From Halomonas ventosae (lineage in GTDB: Bacteria; Pseudomonadota; Gammaproteobacteria; Pseudomonadales; Halomonadaceae): DNA of 64,000 bases. The position numbers and the translations under genes are program-made. The stretch's first letter is position 1, and each line of letters begins with the position of its first letter. Positions 25,451 to 37,038 of the stretch are shown in pieces. The notes under the pieces were generated by a model that saw only the letters and a program-made list of their open reading frames with translations, was not told the DNA's origin and made no database searches. Location of the stretch: NCBI RefSeq assembly GCF_004361885.1, contig NZ_SNWH01000001.1, positions 187,969 to 251,968 on the forward strand, written 5' to 3'.

Positions 25451-26793
25451 AATGGCGAGAGCAAGGTGAGCTTCAAGAGGGTCTGCGGGCTTTACTGCTG
25501 TTTCTTTTCGTCGCCCTGTTGGTGGTAGTGCCCTGGGCTCACTGGGGTATGCCCTTGCTGGGATTGGCGCTGTTTGTGCCTTGCACTGTCGCCATGGAGC
25601 TTGTGACCGCGCGGAGTCGTCATGCCGGCAGGGCGCCTGCCAGCCTCGAGCGTGATGACTGGCTGTTGGTCGTGGTGTTGCTGGCCTATGGCGGGCTCTG
25701 GTTGCTCGATGTCGCGCGCAGTGGGCACTGGCCGCTGGATTCGCCCGGATGGGCGATTCCGCTGCCGTTCTGGCCATGGTTGGCAGCGCTGCTGCTGATA
25801 TGGTTTCTGCGCCATCCGCCGGGAGTTCGCGCGTTCTGGGTAGCGGTGTGCTGCGGGGCTCTGGGCGCCGGCACGATCGCCCTCCATGAGCGGCTGGTGC
25901 TGGGCAATGTGCGGGCCAGCAATGGCTTGAATGCAATTCCCTTCGGCAATCTTGCCTTGCTGCTGGGTGGGCTCTCGCTGCTGGCCCTGCTGTGGTGCCT
26001 TCCCCGCCGCCCTGCCAGGTCACGAATGCTGGCGTGTCTGGCCCTGCTGGCGGGGCTGATGGGCATTCTGGGTTCGCTGCTCTCGGGAACGCGCGGTGGC
26101 TGGCTGGCACTGCCCTTCTTGCTGGCACTGTGGCTGCGAACCTCTAGGGGCCTGCTGCAGAACGAATGGCGCTATCTCTCGGTTGGCCTGGTGGCCATGC
26201 TCATCATTGGGGCAGCGCTTTTACCCAGCAGCAATGTGACCCCGCGCCTGGCGTTAGCTGTAAGCGAAGTGCAACAGTTTCGGGCAGGGGAGACGCATGG
26301 CTCGGTGGGAATGCGTCTGGAAATGTGGCGCAGCGCTCTGATGCTCTGGAGCGAGAAGCCACTGCTGGGCTGGGGTGAGGGCGGGGTCGTGCCGCGTGTC
26401 CACGCACTGATCAACGATGGCCAGCTCAGCCCGCTAATCAAGCGCTTTGGCCAATTGCATAGCGATATCATCGACACGGCCGCCCGGCGCGGCCTGGTGG
26501 GAGTAACGATGCTGCTGATGCTTTATGGGATACCGCTGTGGCTGTTCTGGCGCCGTTTGCGTTCGGCGGGCCCTGTCGAGGTCCAGCTGATGGCCGGGGC
26601 CGGCATGATGCTCTGCGTGGCCTATATCGACTTTGGCCTGAGCCAATCGATGCTGCGTGACTCCGTCGGATTGAGCGGTTATCTGGGGCTATGTCTTGCT
26701 TGCTGGGTGTCGTTGCGTGCCAGCGAATTGGCCTGGCAACAGGAACGGGAAGTATCCTTAGGGCATTTCCGACATTTCGAGGAGCCGACATGA
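25447..26793 (+). CDS. O-antigen-ligase-like membrane protein
   Basis: A 448-residue protein with about eleven membrane segments. The large periplasmic loop holds SVGMRLEMWRSALMLWSEKPLLGWG and HSDIIDTAARRGLVG, the conserved Arg and His/Gly features of the WaaL/Wzy_C family, which transfer a lipid-linked glycan to an acceptor. ATGA overlaps tie it to the lasso fusion gene before it and to cysQ after it. It may belong to the interrupted polysaccharide locus, with the lasso genes inserted upstream, or it may act on the lasso product. The first is the simpler reading. It is a second ligase-like domain besides the one at 10.1-11.4 kb. Confidence 0.8.
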   Translation: MKWREQGELQEGLRALLLFLFVALLVVVPWAHWGMPLLGLALFVPCTVAMELVTARSRHAGRAPASLERDDWLLVVVLLAYGGLWLLDVARSGHWPLDSPGWAIPLPFWPWLAALLLIWFLRHPPGVRAFWVAVCCGALGAGTIALHERLVLGNVRASNGLNAIPFGNLALLLGGLSLLALLWCLPRRPARSRMLACLALLAGLMGILGSLLSGTRGGWLALPFLLALWLRTSRGLLQNEWRYLSVGLVAMLIIGAALLPSSNVTPRLALAVSEVQQFRAGETHGSVGMRLEMWRSALMLWSEKPLLGWGEGGVVPRVHALINDGQLSPLIKRFGQLHSDIIDTAARRGLVGVTMLLMLYGIPLWLFWRRLRSAGPVEVQLMAGAGMMLCVAYIDFGLSQSMLRDSVGLSGYLGLCLACWVSLRASELAWQQEREVSLGHFRHFEEPT

Positions 26794-27617
26794 CCGATTT
26801 CGTGACCGATGCCCTGCGTGAGCGCTTGCTTGAGGGCGTGCATGCTGCCGGGCGCGAGGTGCTGGCGATCTACGCCGAGGACTTCTCCGTCGAGGCGAAG
26901 GCCGACGAGAGTCCACTGACTGAGGCGGACATGGCGTCGCACCATGCCCTGGTGGCGCTGCTGAAAGCGCTCACGCCAGGTGTGCCGGTGCTCTCCGAGG
27001 AGTCCGGGGAGATCCCCTTCGAGACACGCCGCCACTGGGCGCGCTACTGGCTGGTCGATCCGCTGGACGGCACCAAGGAGTTCATCAGCCGTAACGGTGA
27101 GTTCACCCTCAATGTGGCGCTGGTCGAGAATGGCGTGCCGGTATTTGGCATCGTCCACGCGCCGGTGCTGGTTACGACCTGGGTAGGCCAGGCGGGGCAG
27201 GGCGCCTTCAAGTGGAAGAACGAGGAGCGTTTCGCGATCCATGTGCGGGTGCTGCCCAACCCGGATATCGAGCCGTGGAAGGTAGTGGGCAGCCGACGGC
27301 ACGGTACCGGGGCCTTCGAGACCTTTCGTGAAGGCCTGCCGGCGCATGTCTGCGTCTCCATGGGCAGTTCGATCAAGCTCTGTCTGGTGGCCGAGGGTGA
27401 GGCCGACCTCTATCCCCGTCTGGCCCCTACCTGTGAGTGGGATACCGCCGCCGCCCAGGCGGTGGTCACCGCGGCCGGCGGCGAAGTGCTCGACGCTCGC
27501 ACCCTGCAGCCCCTGCGCTGCAACCAGCAGGAAGACCTGCTCAACCCTGATTTCATTGTCGCCGGGGAGCGTGACGCGCGTTGGGAAAGGGCGCTGAAGG
27601 AGGCGCTCGCGGAGTAA
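26790..27617 (+). CDS. cysQ: 3'(2'),5'-bisphosphate nucleotidase CysQ
   Basis: A 275-residue inositol-monophosphatase-fold enzyme that hydrolyses 3'-phosphoadenosine 5'-phosphate, a by-product of sulphate assimilation and sulphotransfer. Metal-binding motifs are SEESGE, DPLDGTKEFISRNGEF and EWDTAAAQAVV, all intact. ATG 26790 overlaps the previous stop (ATGA) and is preceded by CGAGGAGCC. The longer open frame back to 26691 has no family match. In related genomes cysQ often sits alone, so its coupling to a polysaccharide/lasso operon is notable, but I see no sulphotransferase gene here. Confidence 0.92.
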   Translation: MTDFVTDALRERLLEGVHAAGREVLAIYAEDFSVEAKADESPLTEADMASHHALVALLKALTPGVPVLSEESGEIPFETRRHWARYWLVDPLDGTKEFISRNGEFTLNVALVENGVPVFGIVHAPVLVTTWVGQAGQGAFKWKNEERFAIHVRVLPNPDIEPWKVVGSRRHGTGAFETFREGLPAHVCVSMGSSIKLCLVAEGEADLYPRLAPTCEWDTAAAQAVVTAAGGEVLDARTLQPLRCNQQEDLLNPDFIVAGERDARWERALKEALAE

Positions 27618-27647
27618 GCAGAGAGAGCCAAGGTGGCGCTGGGTCTA

Positions 27648-28604
27648 TTACAGCGCCGCCAGCGCTTCCAGGGCGGGTTGCTGCCAGGGTCCGGGGAGGG
27701 CAGCGGCATTCTGCAGGGCCTGGCGAGCCTGACGGGTTTCGCCTTGCTCGCGATGGAGCAGGCCGAGGTTGAGCCAGGCGACGGCCATCTCAGGTTCTTG
27801 AGCTACAGCCTGGGCGAACGCCTGTTCGGCGCCTTCGCTATCGCCGTTGGCGTGACGGGCATTGCCCAGGGCGAAGTATCCCATGGCAGAACCAGAATAT
27901 CGTACCACTAGGGCCTCCCAGGCAGGCAGGCTGGCGGCTGCGCCCTGCACGCGCTCGAAGTCGGCGATGGCCTGCAGGGCTGGCTCGGCTTCTAGGGAGG
28001 CGGGTAGCGCGCCTGGCGGCAGGGCGACGAAGGCCCAGCGATCGCTGCGCGCCCAGGTCGCATCAAAGCGCGAGAAAGCGACGCTGCGCTTCGCTGTCAT
28101 GCCGCTGTGCAGGGTCAGCGTCTGCTCGTCGAGGTCGAAGCCGATGGCCACGGCGTAGTGCCATACCGGCCAGGCCGGCAGGGAGAGGTTCTGCATCACC
28201 ACCACCGGATGACCGGCGGCAATCTCAGTGAGCAGACTGTCGAAGTTGGGCGCGATCCGAAAGGGGATGTGCCCGTGGCGGCGCACCGTGGCAAGCATCT
28301 CGGGCTGCACACTGCCTTGCCGTCCTGGCAGGAAGACCTGGGGAATCAGAGTGTCGACGTCGACCTTCGCCCCTTGCGCCTGTAGCACCATGGCCAGCGA
28401 CGCCGGCCCGCACTGGTAGTCGCGTTGGGCGTGGAAAGGCACCCCCTCGAGCAGCACTCGTTCGGGCACTTGCTGCCGGGTAGCCTCACTGAGCTGCGGC
28501 GTGGTTGCACAGCCGGTCAGGAGCAGCATCGACAGCAACATGACGCCAACGCCCGCGATGCGGGCGTTGGCGTGTCTGCTAGGGCTCGAGGCGAAAGACG
28601 GCAT
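27648..28604 (-). CDS. C39-like cysteine peptidase lipoprotein with TPR (PA2778 type)
   Basis: A 318-residue putative lipoprotein: the lipobox LLTGC follows a hydrophobic segment at about residues 17-31. The peptidase_C39_2-like part begins VPFHAQRDYQCGPASLAMVL with the active-site Cys and has HPVVVMQNL and WHYAVAIGFD with the His. The C-terminal 90 residues form two or three TPR-like helices (AMGYFALGNARHANGD, AVAWLNLGLLHREQG). It is paired with the next gene upstream on the same strand, as in Pseudomonas PA2778-PA2779. Its substrate is unknown. It ends 30 bp from cysQ in convergent orientation. Confidence 0.82.
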   Translation of the reverse strand: MPSFASSPSRHANARIAGVGVMLLSMLLLTGCATTPQLSEATRQQVPERVLLEGVPFHAQRDYQCGPASLAMVLQAQGAKVDVDTLIPQVFLPGRQGSVQPEMLATVRRHGHIPFRIAPNFDSLLTEIAAGHPVVVMQNLSLPAWPVWHYAVAIGFDLDEQTLTLHSGMTAKRSVAFSRFDATWARSDRWAFVALPPGALPASLEAEPALQAIADFERVQGAAASLPAWEALVVRYSGSAMGYFALGNARHANGDSEGAEQAFAQAVAQEPEMAVAWLNLGLLHREQGETRQARQALQNAAALPGPWQQPALEALAAL

Positions 28605-28612
28605 CCTTGTCT

Positions 28613-29011
28613 TCAGCGCGTGAAGGGGTAGACGTCGGTCAGGCCCAGGATGTCGGTGATCAGCAAAATCACGAAGACCGCGAAGAGGGCGCCGACCACG
28701 CTGGCACCGGCCGGCAGCTGGTCGAGCTGATCGGCCATGCGGGCGGCTTCCGCATCGGAGAGGGCGGCCACGCGGGCCTTCACCTCGGCGGGATCGACGC
28801 CTTGGGCGACGAGCTGCTGCTGGACATCGTCGCGGGCGAGAATCTCATGGATTCGCGCCCGATCCTCCACTGACCGCTCGGCTTTCAGGGCCTCCTGGGT
28901 AGTGATCAGGCCTGCGCCGGGAGTGGCCGGTGCGGCAGCGACCGGCAGGCTGGTTAGCACCAGGGCGGTGATCAGCAGTGGGCTGAGGTAACGGCAGAGT
29001 GTGTTCATCAT
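28613..29011 (-). CDS. PA2779-family membrane protein
   Basis: A 132-residue protein with a cleavable-looking signal segment ending VAAAPATPG, a helical middle (VEDRARIHEILARDDVQQQL and DPAEVKARVAALSDAEAA), and a C-terminal membrane span (VVGALFAVFVILLITDILG). It matches the uncharacterised PA2779 family, encoded just upstream of a C39-like peptidase in several gammaproteobacteria. Only eight bases separate it from that gene, so they form one operon. Function unknown. Confidence 0.78.
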   Translation of the reverse strand: MMNTLCRYLSPLLITALVLTSLPVAAAPATPGAGLITTQEALKAERSVEDRARIHEILARDDVQQQLVAQGVDPAEVKARVAALSDAEAARMADQLDQLPAGASVVGALFAVFVILLITDILGLTDVYPFTR

Positions 29012-29287
29012 GACGGTGTTCCCTTTTCTCGGGTTGGGCTTCCGGCTCCAGGCTCCATCGTTCCTGCTTCCATGCAGGACGACGAAACAGCGATGCCGCT
29101 GCAGTATATGATGGAATGCGGCGATATTTCATGCCCTTGTGGGAGGAGAGCAGGGCATTCGTACGTTGATGATCAAGCAATGAGCGATACCACCCCGTGG
29201 GAGCTCCGTTTGCTGAGCGGTTGGCGCCGCCATCGCGATCTGACGTCGTGTGCTGAACCGTCGTTCCCAAAAACCCGTGGTGTCAGG

Positions 29288-30346
29288 TTAGCCGATGCGG
29301 TAGGAGGAGGGCTGCTCGGCGAGCAGGCCGCGTCCGCCGGCCAGGGTCAGGGACAGATCATGCAGGCCTTCCCACAGCGGTACGCGGCTGGCGCCCTTGA
29401 TCGCCAGGTCGAGGCGCTGGGCGAACAGCAGCAGCTTGTGCAGGCGCTTGAGCGGTAGGCGGGCGAGGGCCTGCTGATAGGCGGGGCGTCGCTTTTCGAA
29501 GATCGGCGGCTTCTGGGCCTTGCAGGCATGCTCAAGGCTCTGGCCCTGGTCGAGGTGCTGCTGGAGAGAGAGCAGGATGCGCAGCTCCCGGGAGAGCGCC
29601 CAGAGCACGATGGGCGCTTCGACACCCTCGCCGCGCAGGCCGGCGATGATTCGCGAGACCCTGGCGCGCTCGCCCTTGAGACAGGCATCCATCAGGGTGA
29701 AGACGTCATAACGGGCGCTGTCCTCCACGCCACCGGCGATTTCCCGAGGGCTGACCCGCGCCCCCGCCGGCAGCAGCAGCGCCAGCTTCTGCAGTTCCTG
29801 GTCGGCGGCCAGCAGGTTGCCCTCGGTGCGCTCGCCTAGCAGCCGGGCGGCATCAAGATCCAGGGAGAGGCCGTGGCGGGAGGCTCGGTCGCGCAGCCAG
29901 AAGCCCAGTCGCGAGGGGTCTACCGGCCACACCGGCACGAAGAGCCCAATCTTGTCCAGCGCCTTGAACCAGGCGCTCTTCTGCTCGCGGTAGTCGAGCT
30001 TGCCGGTGGAGAGCAGCAGCACATCGTCGCTGCCCTTGAGGGATTCGGCATAGTCGCGCAGCACCTTGGCGCCTTCCTGGCCGGGCTTGCCACTGCTCAG
30101 CCGCACCTCGATCAGCCGTCGCGTGGCGAACAGCGAGAGGCTGGCGGCGGCCTCGGTGAGGCGTCCCCAGGCGAAGTTGGCCTCCACGTGCAGCACCTCG
30201 CGCTCATCGACGCCCGCCTGGCGAGCGGCGGCGCGGACGGCGTCGCAGGCTTCCATGTGCTGCAGCGGCTCCTCGCCGGCGACGATCACCACCGGCGGGA
30301 GCTTCCTGGCCAGTGCCTCTTGAAGCTTGTCGGGGAAGACCTTCAT
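29288..30346 (-). CDS. holA: DNA polymerase III subunit delta
   Basis: The clamp-loader delta subunit (352 residues), which opens the beta clamp. It starts MKVFPDKLQEALAR and has VVIVAGEEPLQHMEACDAVR, the beta-strand and helix that open the AAA+-like domain; as usual for delta, no Walker A motif is present. It overlaps the upstream lptE by ATGA, giving the conserved leuS-lptE-holA order on the minus strand. The C-terminal domain (LARLPLKRLHKLLLFAQRLD) is standard. Confidence 0.95.
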   Translation of the reverse strand: MKVFPDKLQEALARKLPPVVIVAGEEPLQHMEACDAVRAAARQAGVDEREVLHVEANFAWGRLTEAAASLSLFATRRLIEVRLSSGKPGQEGAKVLRDYAESLKGSDDVLLLSTGKLDYREQKSAWFKALDKIGLFVPVWPVDPSRLGFWLRDRASRHGLSLDLDAARLLGERTEGNLLAADQELQKLALLLPAGARVSPREIAGGVEDSARYDVFTLMDACLKGERARVSRIIAGLRGEGVEAPIVLWALSRELRILLSLQQHLDQGQSLEHACKAQKPPIFEKRRPAYQQALARLPLKRLHKLLLFAQRLDLAIKGASRVPLWEGLHDLSLTLAGGRGLLAEQPSSYRIG

Positions 30347-30825
30347 AGCGCGCGCAGGCGGTCCATCAGCTGGCTCACGGCTGCATTGCGCAGCCTGTCG
30401 CGTGCTGCCTGGCGCAGCTCCTCCTGCGCCAGCAGTTCGTCATCGTTGACCATGATTTGTTCGCGAACCGCCAGGCGCTGCTGATCGAGCAGGTAGGCAC
30501 CGTCGGAACGCCGCTGCACCGAGAAGGGCACTTCAAGGCTCATCTCCAGCTCGCGCGGCCCGCTGTCGAGCACGCTCAGGCGTCGTTCACGGAAGTCTTC
30601 CGGGCCCAGGTTGAGCACAAGCGCCGCCTGCTCGTCGACCCGCGTGCCGCTACTCTTCAATCGGCGGGCGACTTGCTGGGCCAGCTCGCTCTCCGCACCT
30701 TCCAGGGCCAGGGCATCGATGGCCTCCAATGGCTCGTCGAAGCCGCGCAGGCGAAAGCCGCAGCCGGCCAGCGCCAGGGAGGCGCCAGCGACGAGGCCGA
30801 TTCGCAGAAAGTGTCGGCGATACAT
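30343..30825 (-). CDS. lptE: LPS-assembly lipoprotein LptE
   Basis: A 160-residue outer-membrane lipoprotein that plugs the LptD barrel during LPS insertion. The signal peptide ends in the lipobox LALAGC, followed by GFRLRGFDEPLEAID, the typical LptE start. Between leuS and holA it is in its canonical position and is coupled to holA by a four-base overlap. Length agrees with other LptE proteins. Confidence 0.93.
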   Translation of the reverse strand: MYRRHFLRIGLVAGASLALAGCGFRLRGFDEPLEAIDALALEGAESELAQQVARRLKSSGTRVDEQAALVLNLGPEDFRERRLSVLDSGPRELEMSLEVPFSVQRRSDGAYLLDQQRLAVREQIMVNDDELLAQEELRQAARDRLRNAAVSQLMDRLRAL

Positions 30826-30861
30826 GGGTCAGTCTCCCGTCTGGCGCGATGAAAGGGGCGT

Positions 30862-34208
<3,347 letters not shown>

Positions 34209-34213
34209 TCTGC

Positions 34214-34270
34214 CGGATCGCCGCCGCTGCGCGGCGGATCGCGACGCAAGCGATCGCTCCTACAGGGCGG
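34214..34270. repeat. REP-like palindromes between convergent genes
   Basis: CCGCCGC-TGC-GCGGCGG (34221-34237) forms a tight hairpin, followed by ATCGC-GACGCAA-GCGAT and CTCCTACAGGG. This is the look of gammaproteobacterial REP sequences and could stop transcription from both sides, since the YbeL-like and membrane-protein genes converge here. A weaker relative is at about 35910-35940 (GGATCGCAGCGC, GCGCCTACAAA). Confidence 0.55.
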
Positions 34271-34283
34271 CCTCTCCAATGCC

Positions 34284-35612
34284 TTAAAGGCTTGTTTCCA
34301 TCACTAGAATGGCACCCACCACCAGTAGCGTCATGAGGGCGGCATAGCCGAGATTGTGGCGCATCATCGTCATTCCGCTGACGCCGTAGCGCCCTTGCAG
34401 CGAGAGGTTGATACCCGAGAGCGGGCCAACGCTGGTGCCCACCGCCCAGGAGGCCAGCGCCACGAAGGCGAACAGGGTCTGACGTTCGGCGTTCAGGTCG
34501 AGCATCGAGGCGAGCACCGATACACCAATGATCGGATGCAGGCCAGCCACGGCACTGGCGACGATGGCCAGGAAACTGGCGATGGCCTCCAGGGGGCCGA
34601 AGTGGGCAAACAGCGTCCAGTCGCTGCCCGTGGCCGCGGTGATGAAGGTTGAGAGCCCCTGGGTTAGCAGTCCCGCGCAGAGGAACAGCGATATCTCGCC
34701 GCGCATGGCGGGCAGCCGGGTCAGGGTGTGCTGATGTACTCGGCGCAGGGTCCAGTGTGGCCCCTGCGGCAGGTTGGTGAGCAGTGCTACGCTCGGCAGC
34801 AGGAAGGTGATGATGCTAACGATGGGCAGGTGGGGAGTCAGCACGTAATGGAACAGCATCACCAGGGCCGCCATGCTCACCGGCATCAGTAGGCTCGGCG
34901 GCGATAGCGAGAAGCCGGCGGTGTCGGCCAGTTCGAAACGGCGCGACAGTTCGCCGACCGTCAGCAGGCCCGAGACCAGGGCCAGCGGCAAGCCGAAGGC
35001 GAGGATGGTGGCATAGTGCATCGCCGGCGTCAGCGTCATCACCACGCCCATGGAGGCGAAGAAGGGTGACCACAGCGCGGCGCTGGTGAGGCCGCGGTTG
35101 AGTCCCAGCAACTGGGGTGTGGAGAGCGGGGCACGACGCTCGAGACGGTCGCCAACCATGAACACCGTGGAGAGATTGAGAATCGAGCCGAGCAGATGCA
35201 CGCCCAGCCAGGTGCCCAGCATGCCGCGGGTTCCGGTTAGGGCCTTGCCCGACGGACGTGACCGCCCGCGCAGGTTGCCGATCAGGCCGATGAAGCTGAC
35301 GCCGACCAGCATGGTGACCACATAGGTATTGCCGTCGAGGATACCGGCCCAGTCGATGCTGGCGTCGTGCCAGCTGCGTGTCAGTACCAGCAGCCCCAGG
35401 CCGATCGCCGCGAGAATCCCGGCTTGGCGGCGAGTTCGCCGGGGAATGTCGACCCACAGCAGCGCGGTGGCCAGCCACAGGCAGTAGCCCACCGCATGTG
35501 CCAGGGGGAAAAGGTTGGTGAGCTGTGCTATCTGCAGAATCAAGCCGGCCAGCACCAGCCCTCCGGCCAGGGCGCGACGCGGGACGATGCTTGTCGCGGG
35601 AGTGTCGGACAC
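34284..35612 (-). CDS. Polytopic membrane protein, transporter-like, unassigned
   Basis: A 442-residue protein with about twelve hydrophobic segments and few charges, so clearly integral to the inner membrane. GLNRGLTSAALWSPFFASMGVVMTL, cut by a second segment LHPIIGVSVLASML, gives two similar halves with a Pro/Gly break, as in ion-transporter-superfamily carriers (organic-acid/sodium type). I cannot assign substrate or family. It is a single-gene unit flanked by repeat sequences on both sides. Confidence 0.6.
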   Translation of the reverse strand: MSDTPATSIVPRRALAGGLVLAGLILQIAQLTNLFPLAHAVGYCLWLATALLWVDIPRRTRRQAGILAAIGLGLLVLTRSWHDASIDWAGILDGNTYVVTMLVGVSFIGLIGNLRGRSRPSGKALTGTRGMLGTWLGVHLLGSILNLSTVFMVGDRLERRAPLSTPQLLGLNRGLTSAALWSPFFASMGVVMTLTPAMHYATILAFGLPLALVSGLLTVGELSRRFELADTAGFSLSPPSLLMPVSMAALVMLFHYVLTPHLPIVSIITFLLPSVALLTNLPQGPHWTLRRVHQHTLTRLPAMRGEISLFLCAGLLTQGLSTFITAATGSDWTLFAHFGPLEAIASFLAIVASAVAGLHPIIGVSVLASMLDLNAERQTLFAFVALASWAVGTSVGPLSGINLSLQGRYGVSGMTMMRHNLGYAALMTLLVVGAILVMETSL

Positions 35613-35696
35613 GCAGGAGGTTCCTGTGGCAAATGCTAAGCAGTCTAAACAATTCCTGGCGTGTCTGTCCTGGGAGTAGGGTGGCTTACTAAAAAT

Positions 35697-35880
35697 AGGT
35701 TCTTCGCAAATCGGCGTGAAAACAGCGGGAGTGTCGCGTAGGACGGATAAGCCGGAGGCGCATCCGGCATGACGATGGTGCCCTCGCCATGCCCGGTGCG
35801 CTGACGCTTACCGGGCCTACAGGGTCGGATGGCCAGCCGGTATCGTGTGGTCAATGATCACGCCAGTCTGCGATGAACCT
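35697..35880 (-). repeat. Dispersed MITE-like repeat, copy C
   Basis: 184 bp, reverse-oriented relative to copies A and B and the best preserved. The 23-bp ends, AGGTTCATCGCAGACTGG.. and AGGTTCTTCGCAAATCGG.., match in 19 of 23 positions as inverted repeats. Inside are two facing REP-like palindromes: TAGGCCCGGTAAGCG..GCACCGGGC and GCCGGATGCG..CTTATCCG. It lies in the 342-bp gap between the membrane-protein and LysR genes, which holds no gene. Confidence 0.85.
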
Positions 35881-35954
35881 AAACATAACCCCGTCGCCAC
35901 TTCGCAACGGATCGCAGCGCAGGCACGGCGCCTACAAACCCCTAGACCTTAACG

Positions 35955-36848
35955 TCACTGCCACTCCCTGGCCGCCGGCTCACGGGCGGCATTGAGTTGG
36001 GCCAGCATGGCCCGGGCGGGGTTGGAACGGGTACGGCTGCGATGCACCAGGTAGCCCAGCGGGCGATGGATGGGCGGGTGGTCGACGTCCAGCTCGTGCA
36101 GCTCGCCGGCCACCATGCGCTCCGGCAGCAGGCTCCAGCCCAGGCCGATGGCGGTCATCATCTTCAGCGTTTCCAGGTAGTTGGTGGAGAGCGCCACCGG
36201 AAGTTCGAGCCCGGCCGAGGCGAAACGCGACTCGATCAGCCCGCGGGTGAAGGTCAGCGGGCCCGGCAGCACCGCATCGAAGGTGCAGAGCTCGTGCAGT
36301 CCCAGCCGGCCTCGCCCGGCCAGGGGGTGGTCCGGTCCGCAGACGAAGCACAGCCGGTCGACCCACACCGGCACCACCTCGAGCTGCGGATCCGGGTGCG
36401 GAGCGAGGGTCACCACGGCGAGCTCCAGCTCGCCGTCCAGTACCCCCTGATAGGCCAGCTCGGAATCCAGGAAGTGGAGGTCGAGTCGCACGTCGGGGTG
36501 CTCGCGGGTATAGGCCTTGAGCAGCGGCGGCAGCCGATGCAGGCCGATATGGTGGCTGGTGGCCAGCGTTAAGCTGCCGGCCACGCTGCCCTCGAGGTTA
36601 CCCAGCGCCCGGCGGCTGTCGTCGACCATCACCAGGATCTGACGCGCCCGGGGCAGCAGTACCCGGCCGGCCTCGGTGAGGCTCACGCGCCGGCCGATGC
36701 GATCGAACAACCGGGCGTCGATCTGCCCCTCCAGCACGGCGATGCGCTTGCTGACCGCCGGCTGGGTCAGGTGCAGCTGCTCGGCGGCGCGGGAGAAGCT
36801 GCCGCTGTCGGCCACGGCGAGAAAGGCCTGCAGGCTCTGGGTATCCAT
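35955..36848 (-). CDS. LysR-family regulator next to leuCDB
   Basis: A 297-residue LysR-type transcription factor. The N-terminal winged helix-turn-helix is typical (LQAFLAVADSGSFSRAAEQL, LTQPAVSKRIAVLE), followed by the periplasmic-binding-protein-like effector domain. It is divergent from leuC, as in many gammaproteobacteria, so it probably controls leucine biosynthesis in response to a pathway intermediate; the effector is inferred, not visible. The shared 190-bp spacer contains a palindromic T-N11-A site (36873-36887). Confidence 0.88.
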   Translation of the reverse strand: MDTQSLQAFLAVADSGSFSRAAEQLHLTQPAVSKRIAVLEGQIDARLFDRIGRRVSLTEAGRVLLPRARQILVMVDDSRRALGNLEGSVAGSLTLATSHHIGLHRLPPLLKAYTREHPDVRLDLHFLDSELAYQGVLDGELELAVVTLAPHPDPQLEVVPVWVDRLCFVCGPDHPLAGRGRLGLHELCTFDAVLPGPLTFTRGLIESRFASAGLELPVALSTNYLETLKMMTAIGLGWSLLPERMVAGELHELDVDHPPIHRPLGYLVHRSRTRSNPARAMLAQLNAAREPAAREWQ

Positions 36849-36872
36849 GAGTGCCCCTGGTGGTGAGCTTGT

Positions 36873-36887
36873 ATTCCATTAAGGAAT
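36873..36887. promoter_or_regulatory. Candidate LysR operator
   Basis: The perfect palindrome ATTCC-ATTAA-GGAAT contains a T-N11-A core and lies 25 bp upstream of the regulator's start codon in the divergent spacer shared with leuC. This is the usual form and place of a LysR-type binding site. No experimental support is available here. Confidence 0.6.
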
Positions 36888-37038
36888 CCAATTTATAAAT
36901 AACATGAATTGATTTTATGGTCGAGGGGCGGGAAACTGCACTCAAACAGGAAGCGAGGAAGCATCTACGTAGGATCCTTGACCCCTTGCCCAGAAACACG
37001 ACCGGACGAGAACAGGGCGAAATGCCCGGGAGAACGAT

